This document shows, in pieces, positions 8,569 through 17,811 of a stretch of 64,000 nucleotides of DNA. Source of the DNA: Pseudochrobactrum sp. sp1633 (GTDB taxonomy: Bacteria > Pseudomonadota > Alphaproteobacteria > Rhizobiales > Rhizobiaceae). The DNA lies in contig NZ_JARRAE010000009.1 in the NCBI RefSeq assembly GCF_030376605.1, positions 1 to 64,000 on the forward strand, read 5' to 3'. Made by a program: the position numbers and the translations under genes. The notes under the pieces were generated by a model. It had not been told where the DNA came from, did no database searches, and was given only the letters and a program-made list of their open reading frames with translations. Each line of letters begins with the position of its first letter. The first letter of the stretch is position 1.

Positions 8569-9630
8569 ATGGCTTTTCTCAATATTAACAATCTCAAAAA
8601 AAGCTTCGGCGCCAATACTGTTGTCCATGATTTCAGTCTGGCGGTTGAAAAAGGTGAGTTCATATCGTTTCTTGGGCCATCGGGCTGCGGAAAAACCACC
8701 GTTCTGCGTATGATTGCCGGTTTTGAATCTCCCGATCAGGGTATTATCGAAATCAACGGTCAGGATGTGGTCGATCTCAAGCCGAACAAGCGCAATATCG
8801 GCATGGTATTTCAGGCCTATGCACTGTTTCCGAATATGACTGTGGCGCAGAATGTTGCCTTTGGTCTGCGGGTTTCCGGCAAGCCAAAAGCCGAGATCGA
8901 TGCAACGGTTAAAGAAATGCTGGAACTGATCCGCCTTGAACATCTGGCAGATCGTTTTCCCTATCAGATGTCCGGTGGCCAGCAGCAGCGCGTTGCACTC
9001 GCCCGTGCTTTGGCTACAAAGCCGCAGGTTCTGCTGCTTGATGAACCACTTTCCGCATTGGATGCGAAAATTCGTGTTTCGCTGCGTGAAGAGATTCGCG
9101 CCATTCAGCGTAAACTCGGCATCACCACGGTCTTTGTGACCCATGATCAGGAAGAAGCTCTGTCGATCTCTGACCGCATTGTTGTGATGCATGAAGGCAT
9201 GGCCGACCAGATCGGCACGCCATTTGATATTTACAACCGTCCGGCAACGCGCTTCGTGGCATCATTCGTTGGTACCTTGAACATGCTGGAAGCCCGTGTG
9301 AATGACCCGCATAGCAACACAGTCGATCTTGGCGGTAATACCATTACAGTTCCGCAAACACTGGCCGCCTATCAGAAATCAGATGCAATCACCTTAGCCT
9401 TGCGGCCGGAAACGATCAGTCTTGAGGCATCCCCTGCCCGCAACAGCAGTGTCGAAGTGATTGTGCAGGATGTACATTTCTTAGGTTCGGTTATCCGTAC
9501 CCGTGTTGCGCTTGGCGAGAACCAGCTGTCTTTTGACAGTTTCAACAATCCGGCAATGCGCCCGCCACAGCATGGCGAAAAAATCACTGTCCATTTTGCG
9601 GCACAAGATTTGTTGATTCTGGGAAAATGA
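8569..9630 (+). CDS. ABC transporter ATP-binding protein (PotA/FbpC type)
   Basis: 353 residues. Walker A GPSGCGKTT near 38, signature MSGGQQQRVALARAL near 135, Walker B LLLDEPLSALD near 158, switch histidine in FVTHDQEEAL. The C-terminal 110 residues form a TOBE-like domain, as in spermidine and iron importers. It energises the two preceding permeases. It is the last gene of the importer and is followed directly by a strong terminator. Confidence 0.9.
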   Translation: MAFLNINNLKKSFGANTVVHDFSLAVEKGEFISFLGPSGCGKTTVLRMIAGFESPDQGIIEINGQDVVDLKPNKRNIGMVFQAYALFPNMTVAQNVAFGLRVSGKPKAEIDATVKEMLELIRLEHLADRFPYQMSGGQQQRVALARALATKPQVLLLDEPLSALDAKIRVSLREEIRAIQRKLGITTVFVTHDQEEALSISDRIVVMHEGMADQIGTPFDIYNRPATRFVASFVGTLNMLEARVNDPHSNTVDLGGNTITVPQTLAAYQKSDAITLALRPETISLEASPARNSSVEVIVQDVHFLGSVIRTRVALGENQLSFDSFNNPAMRPPQHGEKITVHFAAQDLLILGK

Positions 9631-9636
9631 AAAACA

Positions 9637-9667
9637 AAAGGCCGGACTTGATGAAAGTCCGGCCTTT
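9637..9667. terminator. Bidirectional terminator between the ABC importer and gnd
   Basis: A 13-bp stem, AAAGGCCGGACTT (9637-9649) and AAGTCCGGCCTTT (9655-9667), loop GATGA. A/T runs on both sides serve the two convergent genes. Confidence 0.92.
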
Positions 9668-9688
9668 CTTATCCTGTGCAAACAGCAA

Positions 9689-11107
9689 TTACAGTCCGTC
9701 GCCCCAAGGGCCGTGGAAATCACCGTCTTTATCGATTCGCTTAAAGCCATGCGCACCGAAGAAATCACGCTGCGCCTGAATCAGATTGGCTGAGCCACGC
9801 TTCTGGCGGAAACCATCAAAATAGCTGATTGCCGAACTCAGTGCCGGTACCGGCACACCGGCGGCAATCGCGGCGGCTACAATTTTACGCAAATCTTTCG
9901 CCGCAGTCCCCATTTGGGTAGCAAAGGCCGGTGCAAGAAGCAGGTTCTCAACTTTATTGGCAGCAAAAGCCTCACCGATTTCATCGAGAAATTGCGAACG
10001 GATAATGCAACCCGCACGCCAGATACGCGCAATGGTCGCCAGCGGCAGGTTCCACTGATGCTCAGCGGATGCTGCGGCCATTACCGCAAAACCCTGCGCA
10101 TAGGCTGCAATTTTTGCTGCCAGCAAGGCCTGCTCCAAAGCATCAATAAAGGATTGATCCGCTTTAATAGCTCCGGCCTGTACCGGATCACCATAGGTTT
10201 GCGCCATTTTCTGCCGCAGCTCAATCAAGGAGGAAATGGAGCGCGCAGCGACTGCCGCCTCAATGCCTGTTGCCGGAACACCGAGAAACTGTGACTCAAT
10301 GGCCGCCCAGCGTCCGGTGCCTTTTTGCCCCGCAGCATCGAGAATAATATCCGGCACCGGTTTTCCGGTTGCAGGATCAATCGCCTTCAACACTTCCGCA
10401 GTAATCTCGATGAGATACGAATTGAGCGCGCCTTTATTCCAGCGTGCAAAAATCTCTGCAATTTCTGCAGCGCTCAATCCGCAGGCATCGCGCAAAATAC
10501 CGTAAATTTCTGAAATCATCTGCATATCGGCATATTCAATGCCGTTATGAATGGTTTTCACAAAATGCCCCGCGCCATCAGGCCCCATCAAAGCACTGCA
10601 TGGTTCACCTTTATATCGGGCTGCCACGGCATTCAGGATCGGTTCAATCCGCGCATAGGCATCTGTTGTGCCGCCAACCATCATCGACGGCCCGTTACGC
10701 GCACCTTCTGCTCCCCCGGAAATACCCATGCCGACAAAAGTCGGATCATTTTCGCCGAGTGAATTCAGACGACGCACCGTATCGCGATAATCGGAATTGC
10801 CGGAATCAATGATGATATCGCCTTTTCCGAGAAAGGCTTTCAGCTTGGCCATTTCCGTATCAACCGGCGCGCCTGCTTTGATCAGCATAATAATCGGACG
10901 CGGCTTCGCAATATTCGCGCTCAGCTTTTCCATTGTCTCACAGGGAATAATACGATCCTGCAACACACCACTCGATGCATAGAATTTCTCAAGAACCGGT
11001 GCTTCACGGTCATAGACAGCGACGCGATATCCCTTTTCGGCAATGTTGAGCGCCAGATTGGAACCCATTACGCCAAGCCCGATCAGTCCGATATCCGCCA
11101 GTTGCAT
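9689..11107 (-). CDS. gnd: 6-phosphogluconate dehydrogenase, decarboxylating
   Basis: 472 residues from the ATG at 11107, preceded by AGGGAAATC; a longer frame to 11134 has no ribosome site. The N-terminal Rossmann motif GLGVMGSNLALNIAEKG binds NADP. The signature GISGGAEGARNGPSMMVGG and the catalytic lysine/histidine region FVKTIHNGIEYADMQ are intact. The enzyme converts 6-phosphogluconate to ribulose 5-phosphate, CO2 and NADPH in the cytoplasm. Length matches the E. coli enzyme. eda, the competing Entner-Doudoroff step, lies about 11 kb away in the same window. Confidence 0.95.
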   Translation of the reverse strand: MQLADIGLIGLGVMGSNLALNIAEKGYRVAVYDREAPVLEKFYASSGVLQDRIIPCETMEKLSANIAKPRPIIMLIKAGAPVDTEMAKLKAFLGKGDIIIDSGNSDYRDTVRRLNSLGENDPTFVGMGISGGAEGARNGPSMMVGGTTDAYARIEPILNAVAARYKGEPCSALMGPDGAGHFVKTIHNGIEYADMQMISEIYGILRDACGLSAAEIAEIFARWNKGALNSYLIEITAEVLKAIDPATGKPVPDIILDAAGQKGTGRWAAIESQFLGVPATGIEAAVAARSISSLIELRQKMAQTYGDPVQAGAIKADQSFIDALEQALLAAKIAAYAQGFAVMAAASAEHQWNLPLATIARIWRAGCIIRSQFLDEIGEAFAANKVENLLLAPAFATQMGTAAKDLRKIVAAAIAAGVPVPALSSAISYFDGFRQKRGSANLIQAQRDFFGAHGFKRIDKDGDFHGPWGDGL

Positions 11108-11251
11108 GCTGATTTCCCTATATATGAAGACCACCGGCAGAACACCGGATCATTATGATATAGGTATGATACTTAAAACAGGTTTCAACTGAAACTGTGA
11201 TTATGGCAACGATAATCCTGAAAACCACACCGATTTTCAGGATATCATATT

Positions 11252-11869
11252 TCAAACAGCGATTGCACTTTGCTCGGATGTCAGTTTGCCGGTCGCAGTC
11301 AGCACACCGGATGCACCGTCCAGATAATTTTCTTCCAGCTCCAGCGCCAGAAAACGATGACGCTCCACCGGTCCCGGCATCGCTAAGCCCGACATGTTAC
11401 GATCGATAAATCCAAAGCGGTCATAATATTCCGGATCACCAACCAGCAAAATCGCCTTATGTCCGAGCGCCTGCGCATTGCGAATAGCCTGACGCATCAA
11501 AGCCGAGCCGACGCCGCGCCCCGCATAAGCATCCTCAACCGCCAAAGGCCCCAGCAGCAAAGCAGGCACAGCTTCTCCGCCCGCTTTTTTACCGGCAGAA
11601 ATATGCCAGAGCCGGACACTGCCGATCATCGCCCCATGATCATCGCGCGCAACCAGTGCCAGACCATAGGCAGGCACGCGTTTGCGACGCAGCTTTTCTG
11701 ATGATTTACGCTTGCGCCCCTCACCCATCACACGGTCGAGCAAAGCCTCACGCGCACTGCTGTCCGCAGGCGTTTCATGAACAATACGAAAAGAAGCCAG
11801 TGCCGGAGCAGAGACTTGCGCGGCTGACAATTCAGCCGTGGTTCCGGCCGCAACAGAAGAAGCAGACAT
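11252..11869 (-). CDS. GNAT-family N-acetyltransferase
   Basis: 205 residues from the ATG at 11869 (MSASSVAAG); an upstream in-frame start at 11911 runs into a repeat. GNAT motif A is LGPLAVEDAYAGRGVGSALMRQA, with the acetyl-CoA pyrophosphate loop, followed by ILLVGDPEYYDRFGF, typical of the YhbS-like group. A basic linker (GRKRKSSEKLRRKR) precedes the catalytic domain. It lies downstream of ornithine decarboxylase on the same strand, with about 190 bases between them. A polyamine or amino-acid substrate is conceivable but is only inferred from position. Confidence 0.82.
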   Translation of the reverse strand: MSASSVAAGTTAELSAAQVSAPALASFRIVHETPADSSAREALLDRVMGEGRKRKSSEKLRRKRVPAYGLALVARDDHGAMIGSVRLWHISAGKKAGGEAVPALLLGPLAVEDAYAGRGVGSALMRQAIRNAQALGHKAILLVGDPEYYDRFGFIDRNMSGLAMPGPVERHRFLALELEENYLDGASGVLTATGKLTSEQSAIAV

Positions 11870-11883
11870 CAGCGTGAACCTTA

Positions 11884-11925
11884 AAGCATTTGCGTGAGGC
11901 AAATGCGCCAAAACAAAGAGGTAAG
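11884..11925. repeat. Partial copy of a Rhizobiales intergenic repeat
   Basis: AAAGCATTTGC at 11883-11893 and GCAAATGC at 11899-11906 form a hairpin, followed by AAAACAAAGAGGTAA. The AAAGCATTT start and AAAACAAAGAGATAGAG-like end match the mosaic element seen more fully at 35693-35797, with the middle missing. It lies just upstream of the acetyltransferase start. Confidence 0.5.
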
Positions 11926-11986
11926 GGGTATCGTTTCCTCACACACATATGAGGATAAACACAAAGCAAAAATCTTATGTGACAAG

Positions 11987-12009
11987 ACCGGTGAAATCTC
12001 TTCACCGGT
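11987..12009 (-). terminator. Hairpin downstream of ornithine decarboxylase
   Basis: ACCGGTGAA (11987-11995) pairs with TTCACCGGT (12001-12009), a 9-bp stem with loop ATCTC, about 50 bases after the decarboxylase stop. No T-run follows on the minus strand, so it may be an attenuator before the acetyltransferase rather than a full stop. Confidence 0.45.
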
Positions 12010-12062
12010 ATCATTTTCAATGTGTGACAGGATACGCGCCTCGCAGGAGACGCATATCAGTA

Positions 12063-13193
12063 TCAGATCACATAGGAACGCAGCGGTTCAAAACCGTTAA
12101 ACGCAACAGCCGAATAGGTTGTTGTGTATGCGCCTGTGCCTTCGATCAGCACTTCATCACCGATGGTCAGCGAGACCGGCAGCGGATAAGGTGTCTTTTC
12201 ATACATCACATCGGCGCTGTCGCAGGTCGGGCCTGCCAGAACGCAAGGCTCCAGCTCATCGCCGTCACGCGGGGTTACGATCTGATAACGGATTGCTTCA
12301 TCCATGGTTTCAGCCAAACCACCGAATTTACCGATATCGAGATAAACCCAGCGATTGTCATTGTCAGCTTTGCGGGAAACCAGAACCACTTCGGTTTTGA
12401 TTACACCGGCATTGCCAACCATGCCGCGGCCTGGCTCGATAATGGTTTCTGGCAGACGATTGCCAAAATGACGGCTGAGCGCATCGAAAATCGCTTCGCC
12501 ATAGGCCTGTGCAGTCGGAATATCTTTGAGGTAACGGGTCGGGAAACCACCGCCCATATTGACCATCTTCAGATTGATACCTTCTTTAGTCAGCAGATCG
12601 AACACGCCTTTGGTATCGGCCAAAGCGCGATCCCATGCAGTCAGATCAACCTGCTGCGAACCGACATGGAACGATACGCCATAGGCATCGAGACCAAGCT
12701 TATGTGCAGCGCGCAGAACATCGACAGCCATTTCCGGCACGCAACCGAATTTGCGCGACAGCGGCCATTCTGCACCTTCGCCATCAGCAAGAATGCGGCA
12801 GAAAACGCGCGAACCCGGTGCCGCACGGGCAACCTTTTCCACTTCTTCAACGCAATCAACAGCATAGAGACGAATGCCATAGGCATAAGCGCGTGCAATA
12901 TCGCGCTCTTTCTTAATGGTGTTGCCATAAGAAATGCGGTCAGCAGTTGCACCGGCATTCAGTGCCATTTCAATTTCTGCAACCGAGGCTGTGTCGAAGT
13001 TCGAGCCCATAGAGGCGAGCAGCGACAAGATCTGTGGTGCAGGATTTGCCTTTACCGCATAGAAAATGCGCGAGGCTGGCAGAGCCTTTTCAAAATGTTC
13101 ATAATTTTCACGCACAACGTCGAGGTCAACGACAAGGCAAGGGCCTTCCGGACGTCGGGTGGCAAGAAAGTCGATAATGCGCTGAGTAGCCAT
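12063..13193 (-). CDS. odc: Ornithine (lysine/ornithine) decarboxylase, fold type III PLP enzyme
   Basis: 376 residues. The alanine-racemase-like barrel carries the PLP lysine in FYAVKANPAP (about residue 48), HVGSQ, the phosphate loop EPGRGMVGNAG and the catalytic cysteine in GPTCDSAD. It decarboxylates ornithine to putrescine, the first step of polyamine synthesis. The family is the eukaryotic-like one usual in Alphaproteobacteria, distinct from the fold-I SpeC/SpeF of E. coli. Upstream on the minus strand is an unusually long structured leader (13470-13740). Lysine activity is possible, since relatives accept both. Confidence 0.93.
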   Translation of the reverse strand: MATQRIIDFLATRRPEGPCLVVDLDVVRENYEHFEKALPASRIFYAVKANPAPQILSLLASMGSNFDTASVAEIEMALNAGATADRISYGNTIKKERDIARAYAYGIRLYAVDCVEEVEKVARAAPGSRVFCRILADGEGAEWPLSRKFGCVPEMAVDVLRAAHKLGLDAYGVSFHVGSQQVDLTAWDRALADTKGVFDLLTKEGINLKMVNMGGGFPTRYLKDIPTAQAYGEAIFDALSRHFGNRLPETIIEPGRGMVGNAGVIKTEVVLVSRKADNDNRWVYLDIGKFGGLAETMDEAIRYQIVTPRDGDELEPCVLAGPTCDSADVMYEKTPYPLPVSLTIGDEVLIEGTGAYTTTYSAVAFNGFEPLRSYVI

Positions 13194-13469
13194 CCTGATC
13201 TCCTGAACTGCATTTAAGCAGTAAAAAGCCGCATCTTCATATCATTTGCGATGCGAAAGCCTGCCCCCGCGCGTTTACCGCACAAGGTTGAGCATGGTTT
13301 CAAAGGACTGATGAGCAAATACCTGCGCATACACGCATCAAAAGCCATCAGAGGGACAAACTGCCTTACGGCAAATATGAATCAGCTCTTCGCGCAACCG
13401 GCCTTTGGAGATGCAGGAAACACGGAACAAATACATATGCAGATGGATCAACGCCCTGAATTTAGCGTT

Positions 13470-13740
13470 TTTCCGCTTTGTCTGCCTTGGCTTGGAATAG
13501 GGAAATCCCGGTTCCGCACTTAGGGCAATGAGGGTGTGCCTCTTTGAGTTCCCGACCTGTGGAGAGCCGGAAGACACCAGAAAGGCCCGCACCGTCGTTG
13601 CTTCAAGGTGTCCTTGATCCGTGGTTGGCCATCAGATCAACTGGAGCGGTTAGGTCCAGGTTACCGTACCGGTCTATTCTCCATTCAGAATACCGGCGGA
13701 CACCCACAGGCACGTGCGACTTTGGGCAAGCGCGATATAA
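13470..13740 (-). ncRNA. Structured leader, candidate speF RNA element of the ornithine decarboxylase gene
   Basis: The 774 bases before the decarboxylase hold no believable gene but several strong stems: 13573-13578 (GACACC) with 13607-13612; 13641-13645 (CTGGA) with 13655-13659; 13669-13680 with 13687-13696 (CCGGT and ATTCT against AGAAT and ACCGG). The speF motif was described as a conserved leader in front of alphaproteobacterial ornithine decarboxylase genes, so position and structure fit. I could not align it to the consensus, and the borders are approximate. A transcript from about 13745 would carry some 550 bases of leader. Confidence 0.72.
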
Positions 13741-13967
13741 GATGATTTATGTGTCCACACAATGACAAATTTGCACTGATTTGATTTTTTTTGGTTAATA
13801 AATCACTTCTTTATTCAAAAGACGGCGCAGTGTTTTATGTAGATGATAAAAACGGGTGTCTTATTGATTGCAACACAGCGAATCACTTTGATATTTCTGA
13901 GACATTTTGAATATTCAGGATCGCGATATATGGTGCAGTTTGGTCGCTGATCTGGAGGGAAAAGCAT

Positions 13968-14897
13968 ATGGACACACTCACACGGATGCGTGCTTTTATT
14001 GACGTTGTAGAGGCTGAAGGCTTCTCGGCGGCGGCACGCAAAATCGGCCGTTCAAAAGCGCTTTTGTCCAAATATGTGCGCGAGCTGGAAGACGATCTGG
14101 GTGTGCGCCTGCTTAACCGCACAACACGGCAATTCTCGCTCACAGAGAGCGGCCATACCTATTACCACCGTGCCACGGAAATTCTGCGCGAGCTGGATGA
14201 CCTTCAGGATTCCATTTCTGAGAGCAGCGGCGATGTTCGTGGTAAAATCAAACTGACAGCTCCGCGCAGCTTTGCTGATGCCTCACTTGGCATGTCTCTG
14301 ATTGATTTTTGTGCCGATCATCCTGAGATTTCTCTCGATATCCACCTCGACGACCGGTTCGTCGATCTGGTTGAGGAAGGTTTTGACCTCGCAATCCGCA
14401 TCACGCGCCTGCAGGATTCATCCCTGATTGCCAAACGCCTGACAGCTTTCCATACAGTTGTTTGTGCCTCACCTGAGCTGATAACGCGCTTTGGCAAACC
14501 GGAACATCCGGAGCAATTGCGCGAGATGCCATGCATCACCGATACCAACAGCCGCTCGCGTAATAACTGGCAGTTCCGCAATCAGGACGGCTCAATGATG
14601 ACCGTTGCTGTCCGTGGCCCGCTTGAGGTCAACAGTCCGCTCACCACAATGGCCGCTACGGTCAAGGGGTTGGGTTTCAGCGTTTTACCCCGTTTTGTGG
14701 CCGATGGCGAACTGACCAAAGGGACGCTCATTCCGGTACTTCAGGACTATATGCTCAATGACGGCGGTATTTATGCGGTTTATCCGCATCGCACCTATCT
14801 GCCTGCCAAAGTGCGTCTGCTCGTGGATTATCTCGCCAAATGGTTCAAAGATAATCCGTGTAAAGAACTGACAAATGATGAGACAGTGAGCTTATAA
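13968..14897 (+). CDS. LysR-family transcriptional regulator
   Basis: 309 residues. N-terminal helix-turn-helix (about 1-60) with FSAAARKIGRSKALLSKYVRELEDDLGVRLLNRTTR, then a periplasmic-binding-protein-like effector domain (about 90-295). GGAGGG at 13951-13956 supports the ATG at 13968. It belongs to the large group related to PecT/DsdC-like LysR proteins that often control a neighbouring gene, but the next genes (DUF1007/NicO) are in the same direction and no divergent target is present. Effector unknown. Confidence 0.87.
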   Translation: MDTLTRMRAFIDVVEAEGFSAAARKIGRSKALLSKYVRELEDDLGVRLLNRTTRQFSLTESGHTYYHRATEILRELDDLQDSISESSGDVRGKIKLTAPRSFADASLGMSLIDFCADHPEISLDIHLDDRFVDLVEEGFDLAIRITRLQDSSLIAKRLTAFHTVVCASPELITRFGKPEHPEQLREMPCITDTNSRSRNNWQFRNQDGSMMTVAVRGPLEVNSPLTTMAATVKGLGFSVLPRFVADGELTKGTLIPVLQDYMLNDGGIYAVYPHRTYLPAKVRLLVDYLAKWFKDNPCKELTNDETVSL

Positions 14898-14962
14898 AAT
14901 TTTGTCGTAGTTTTGCCTCACTCATTCCCCAAATTCCGAACCAGCATTGACCGCTCCAAAGA

Positions 14963-15655
14963 ATGATTACCGTCTCCATGACCAGCAGCAAAAACAAGTC
15001 TTTACTGAATGTCCTCGGCCTGACCTGTCTCATGACAGGCCTTGGTGTGGTTGCGGCATCAGCGCATCCGCATGTTTTTGCTGAAGCACGTTTGGAAATC
15101 ACCATCACACCGGATGGTTCTGTTGAAAAACTGGCGCATGTCTGGCGCTTTGACGACCTGTTCTCGTCAACTGTATTGATGGAGTTTGACAAGAAAGGCA
15201 CGTTGAAACTCGACAGCGCCGAACTGAACGAACTCAGCACGACAATCGACACATCCATCGCCGAATATAAATATTTTCAGACGGTTACGCAGGACGGCAA
15301 AGACGTTGCCATGAACAAGCCTGAGCATCTGATTGCAGACCTGCCGGATAATCAGCTGATTGTTCTGTTCGAAAGCAAACCGGAAAAACCACTGAAACTG
15401 GAACCGGGGCATAAGCTGAGTTTCGGCGTTTATGACCCGACTTTCTATACCGCCATTGATTATCTGAAAGACGAAGATCTCATCATAAAGGGCATGCCGT
15501 CCGGTTGCACTTCCGCCGTTGTGCGTCCTGATCCTGATGAGGCACTGGCCCAAAACCAGCAAAGTCTGACACAGGCGTTTTTTGACGAAGCTGCCGCCAT
15601 GACCAATGATGTGTCCAAGTTTTTCGCAACCCGCATAGAAATCACCTGTAAATAA
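14963..15655 (+). CDS. DUF1007 family periplasmic protein
   Basis: 230 residues. Hydrophobic signal segment (about 14-33), then the family's hallmark start HPHVFAEARLEI directly after the predicted cleavage at ASA, so a histidine lies at the mature N-terminus. The body has the DUF1007 pattern VWRFDDLFSS, DPTFYTAIDY. It is encoded 74 bases before a NicO-type nickel/cobalt permease; this pairing recurs in many proteobacteria and suggests a metal-binding helper to the permease. Function of the family is not established. Confidence 0.85.
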   Translation: MITVSMTSSKNKSLLNVLGLTCLMTGLGVVAASAHPHVFAEARLEITITPDGSVEKLAHVWRFDDLFSSTVLMEFDKKGTLKLDSAELNELSTTIDTSIAEYKYFQTVTQDGKDVAMNKPEHLIADLPDNQLIVLFESKPEKPLKLEPGHKLSFGVYDPTFYTAIDYLKDEDLIIKGMPSGCTSAVVRPDPDEALAQNQQSLTQAFFDEAAAMTNDVSKFFATRIEITCK

Positions 15656-15729
15656 CCAGCCAACAACCGGTTTAACATGACCGGCTCGAATTTCATTTTG
15701 TTACGTTATATCATCAGAGGCATTCCGGT

Positions 15730-16854
15730 ATGAACCACGCAAAGCACCACACTCTTGCTCTCTCACCGTTAAGAGCCTGTGCTTTGCTATTGACCATTCT
15801 ATGCGCTGGCCTGTTACTCGTGCCGCACTCTCAGGCATGGGCACAGTCTTCGCTTGGTATCGGTGCCAGCGAGGTTACGCTGAAGCCGACCGGCCCTTTT
15901 GCCCATCTGATCATGTGGATTAATGCCGAGCAAAAACGCTTTTACCTGATGATGACCACCGCTCTGAAAGCCATGCGTGAAGACCCGTGGCAGGCATGGG
16001 TACTGGTAAGCCTGTCTTTTCTCTACGGCATTCTGCATGCCGCAGGCCCCGGCCACGGTAAAGCGGTGATCTCATCCTATATGATTGCCAATGAAACCGC
16101 CCTGCGGCGCGGCATCATGCTTTCCTTCGTCTCATCCATATTACAGGCAATTTCTGCTATTGTGCTGGTCAGCCTCGCATGGTTCGTCCTGCGCGGCATC
16201 GGCATTTCAATGGGACAAGCAGGCCGCACTATGGAAATAGCCAGTTATGTGCTGGTCATTTTGTGTGGTGTATACATTATCAGCCGCAAATTGCGGCCGC
16301 AGCCGAAAAGCGCGCCGTCTATCATTCCGGAACCGGTGAGCTCTGAACCGGTCTGGCAAGGTGCATTATCATCATCGGCCATGCAAAAACCCTCGGCACT
16401 TAACACCTCCATGCGGCTTAAATATCAGCCTGCCGGTGCCAAAGCCGCTGCTTTCGACCATGATTTTTCAGGCAACGGTGCCAATTGCTCGGCCTGTGGC
16501 CACAGTCACCTTGCCGATCCGTCCACATTAAATGGTGATTTCAACTGGAAAACAGCATGGGCAGCGATTATCGCCGTTGGTATCCGTCCCTGCTCCGGCG
16601 CGATTATCGTGCTGACATTCTCAATGCTCAACGGCTTGTTGCTGGGCGGAATTCTTTCCACTTTCGCTATGGCATTCGGCACATTTATCACCGTTGCTCT
16701 GCTGGCCACACTTGCTGTCACCGCAAAAAACACCGCGCTCCGCCTTGTCAAAAATCCGCTGATGTCAGCACGCTTGCAAACGGCGATCGAAATCGCCGCT
16801 GCATTATTCATCATTCTGACCGGTGTGCTTCTGCTGATAGCTGCCCTAAGTTAA
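15730..16854 (+). CDS. NicO/RcnA-family nickel-cobalt transporter
   Basis: 374 residues with about six to seven helices. The hallmark GILHAAGPGHGKAVISSYMIANE with its two metal-liganding histidines is near residues 101-120. A soluble loop (about 200-265) ends in a cysteine/histidine patch (CSACGHSH), then AVGIRPCSGAIIVLTF. AGAGG precedes the ATG. RcnA relatives export Ni/Co, while NicO relatives with DUF1007 partners are thought to import; direction is not decided by sequence. Its stop overlaps the convergent small membrane gene by 4 bases. Confidence 0.87.
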   Translation: MNHAKHHTLALSPLRACALLLTILCAGLLLVPHSQAWAQSSLGIGASEVTLKPTGPFAHLIMWINAEQKRFYLMMTTALKAMREDPWQAWVLVSLSFLYGILHAAGPGHGKAVISSYMIANETALRRGIMLSFVSSILQAISAIVLVSLAWFVLRGIGISMGQAGRTMEIASYVLVILCGVYIISRKLRPQPKSAPSIIPEPVSSEPVWQGALSSSAMQKPSALNTSMRLKYQPAGAKAAAFDHDFSGNGANCSACGHSHLADPSTLNGDFNWKTAWAAIIAVGIRPCSGAIIVLTFSMLNGLLLGGILSTFAMAFGTFITVALLATLAVTAKNTALRLVKNPLMSARLQTAIEIAAALFIILTGVLLLIAALS

Positions 16855-17081
16855 TTCTCTTTGTGGTGTTTTCGCTGTGATTTCGCCCGCAGCCAGAACA
16901 CCACAAAAAAGGCCATGACAAAGACGATTGCAATCAGCGCTGCCAGCACATGGCTGTATGGCCCGACCGCCAGCATGATAATCGGCATGGAATAAAACAG
17001 CGCGCCAAACACCACCATGATCACGCCGGCCGCAATGGCAGCATTGCGCGTATCATTCTTATTTTGTTGTGGTGTTGTCAT
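16851..17081 (-). CDS. Small two-helix membrane protein
   Basis: 76 residues, two predicted helices (about 13-35 and 41-64) separated by a short turn, with a basic, histidine-containing C-terminus (RAKSQRKHHKEN). I do not recognise the family. It starts with an ATGA overlap with the upstream acetyltransferase stop, so the two are probably co-transcribed and coupled. It converges on the NicO gene, sharing 4 bases. Confidence 0.7.
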   Translation of the reverse strand: MTTPQQNKNDTRNAAIAAGVIMVVFGALFYSMPIIMLAVGPYSHVLAALIAIVFVMAFFVVFWLRAKSQRKHHKEN

Positions 17082-17773
17082 GCATTGGCTCCCTGAAATG
17101 CATCATCCCGAAACGCTTCCAGCTTTTTAATCTGCCGCCCGCTGGCATCAAAATTATCCGGTGAAAGCCATGCTTCATAAGCCTGTTTTAACACCGGCCA
17201 TTCACTGTCAATCACCGAGAACCATGCCGTATCGCGGTTCTTGCCCTTGGCGACCAGATGTTGACGGAAAATACCTTCGAACTGAAAGCCGAACCGCTCT
17301 GCCGCACGTTTTGAAGGCAGATTGTCATTATTGCACTTCCACTCATAACGCCGGTAGCCAAGTTCTTCGAAAGCATAGCGCATGAATAAATACTGCGCCT
17401 CTGTTGCCGCCGCCTGACGAGAAATCAACGGTCCCCAGTAAATATTCCCGATTTCAATGCTCCCATTCACAGCATCAATTCGCATCAAAGCCTGTCGACC
17501 GGCAACTTTGCCGGATGCCTTGTCAATTACAGCAAAAAACAGCGGGTCTTTACTCGCAGCCGATTTTTCCAGCCAGGGACGCATGTCTTCGAGCGTTGCT
17601 GGTGCATGGTCAAACAGCCATGTGAAACGGCTATCAGCATCCTCGACACTCGAGGCCTCGAACAGCCCCTGCCCGTGACTGCTCACATCCAGCGGCTCCA
17701 GCCGCACATAATGCCCGTCCAGAACCTTCCGCTCAGGAACAGGCCGCGCTGTCCACTCTGACAAGTCCTGCAT
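17078..17773 (-). CDS. GNAT-family acetyltransferase (RimJ/RimL type)
   Basis: 231 residues from the ATG at 17773, six bases after AGGAGA; in-frame starts at 17779 and 17794 place the ribosome site too close or nowhere. The fold is that of the RimL-like Acetyltransf_3 group, with LDGHYVRLEPLD, IGNIYWGPLISRQAAATEAQ, YEWKCNNDNLPSKRAAERFGFQFEG. These enzymes acetylate N-termini or small amines with acetyl-CoA; the substrate here is unknown. It is followed by the small membrane protein with a 4-base overlap. Confidence 0.85.
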   Translation of the reverse strand: MQDLSEWTARPVPERKVLDGHYVRLEPLDVSSHGQGLFEASSVEDADSRFTWLFDHAPATLEDMRPWLEKSAASKDPLFFAVIDKASGKVAGRQALMRIDAVNGSIEIGNIYWGPLISRQAAATEAQYLFMRYAFEELGYRRYEWKCNNDNLPSKRAAERFGFQFEGIFRQHLVAKGKNRDTAWFSVIDSEWPVLKQAYEAWLSPDNFDASGRQIKKLEAFRDDAFQGANA

Positions 17774-17811
17774 AATCATTCTCCTCTTCCTCAAAAGGAA
17801 ATGACCATATT

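Noticed and set aside
11949-13217. A 422-codon plus-strand frame
   Set aside because: It is the antisense of the well-supported ornithine decarboxylase gene.
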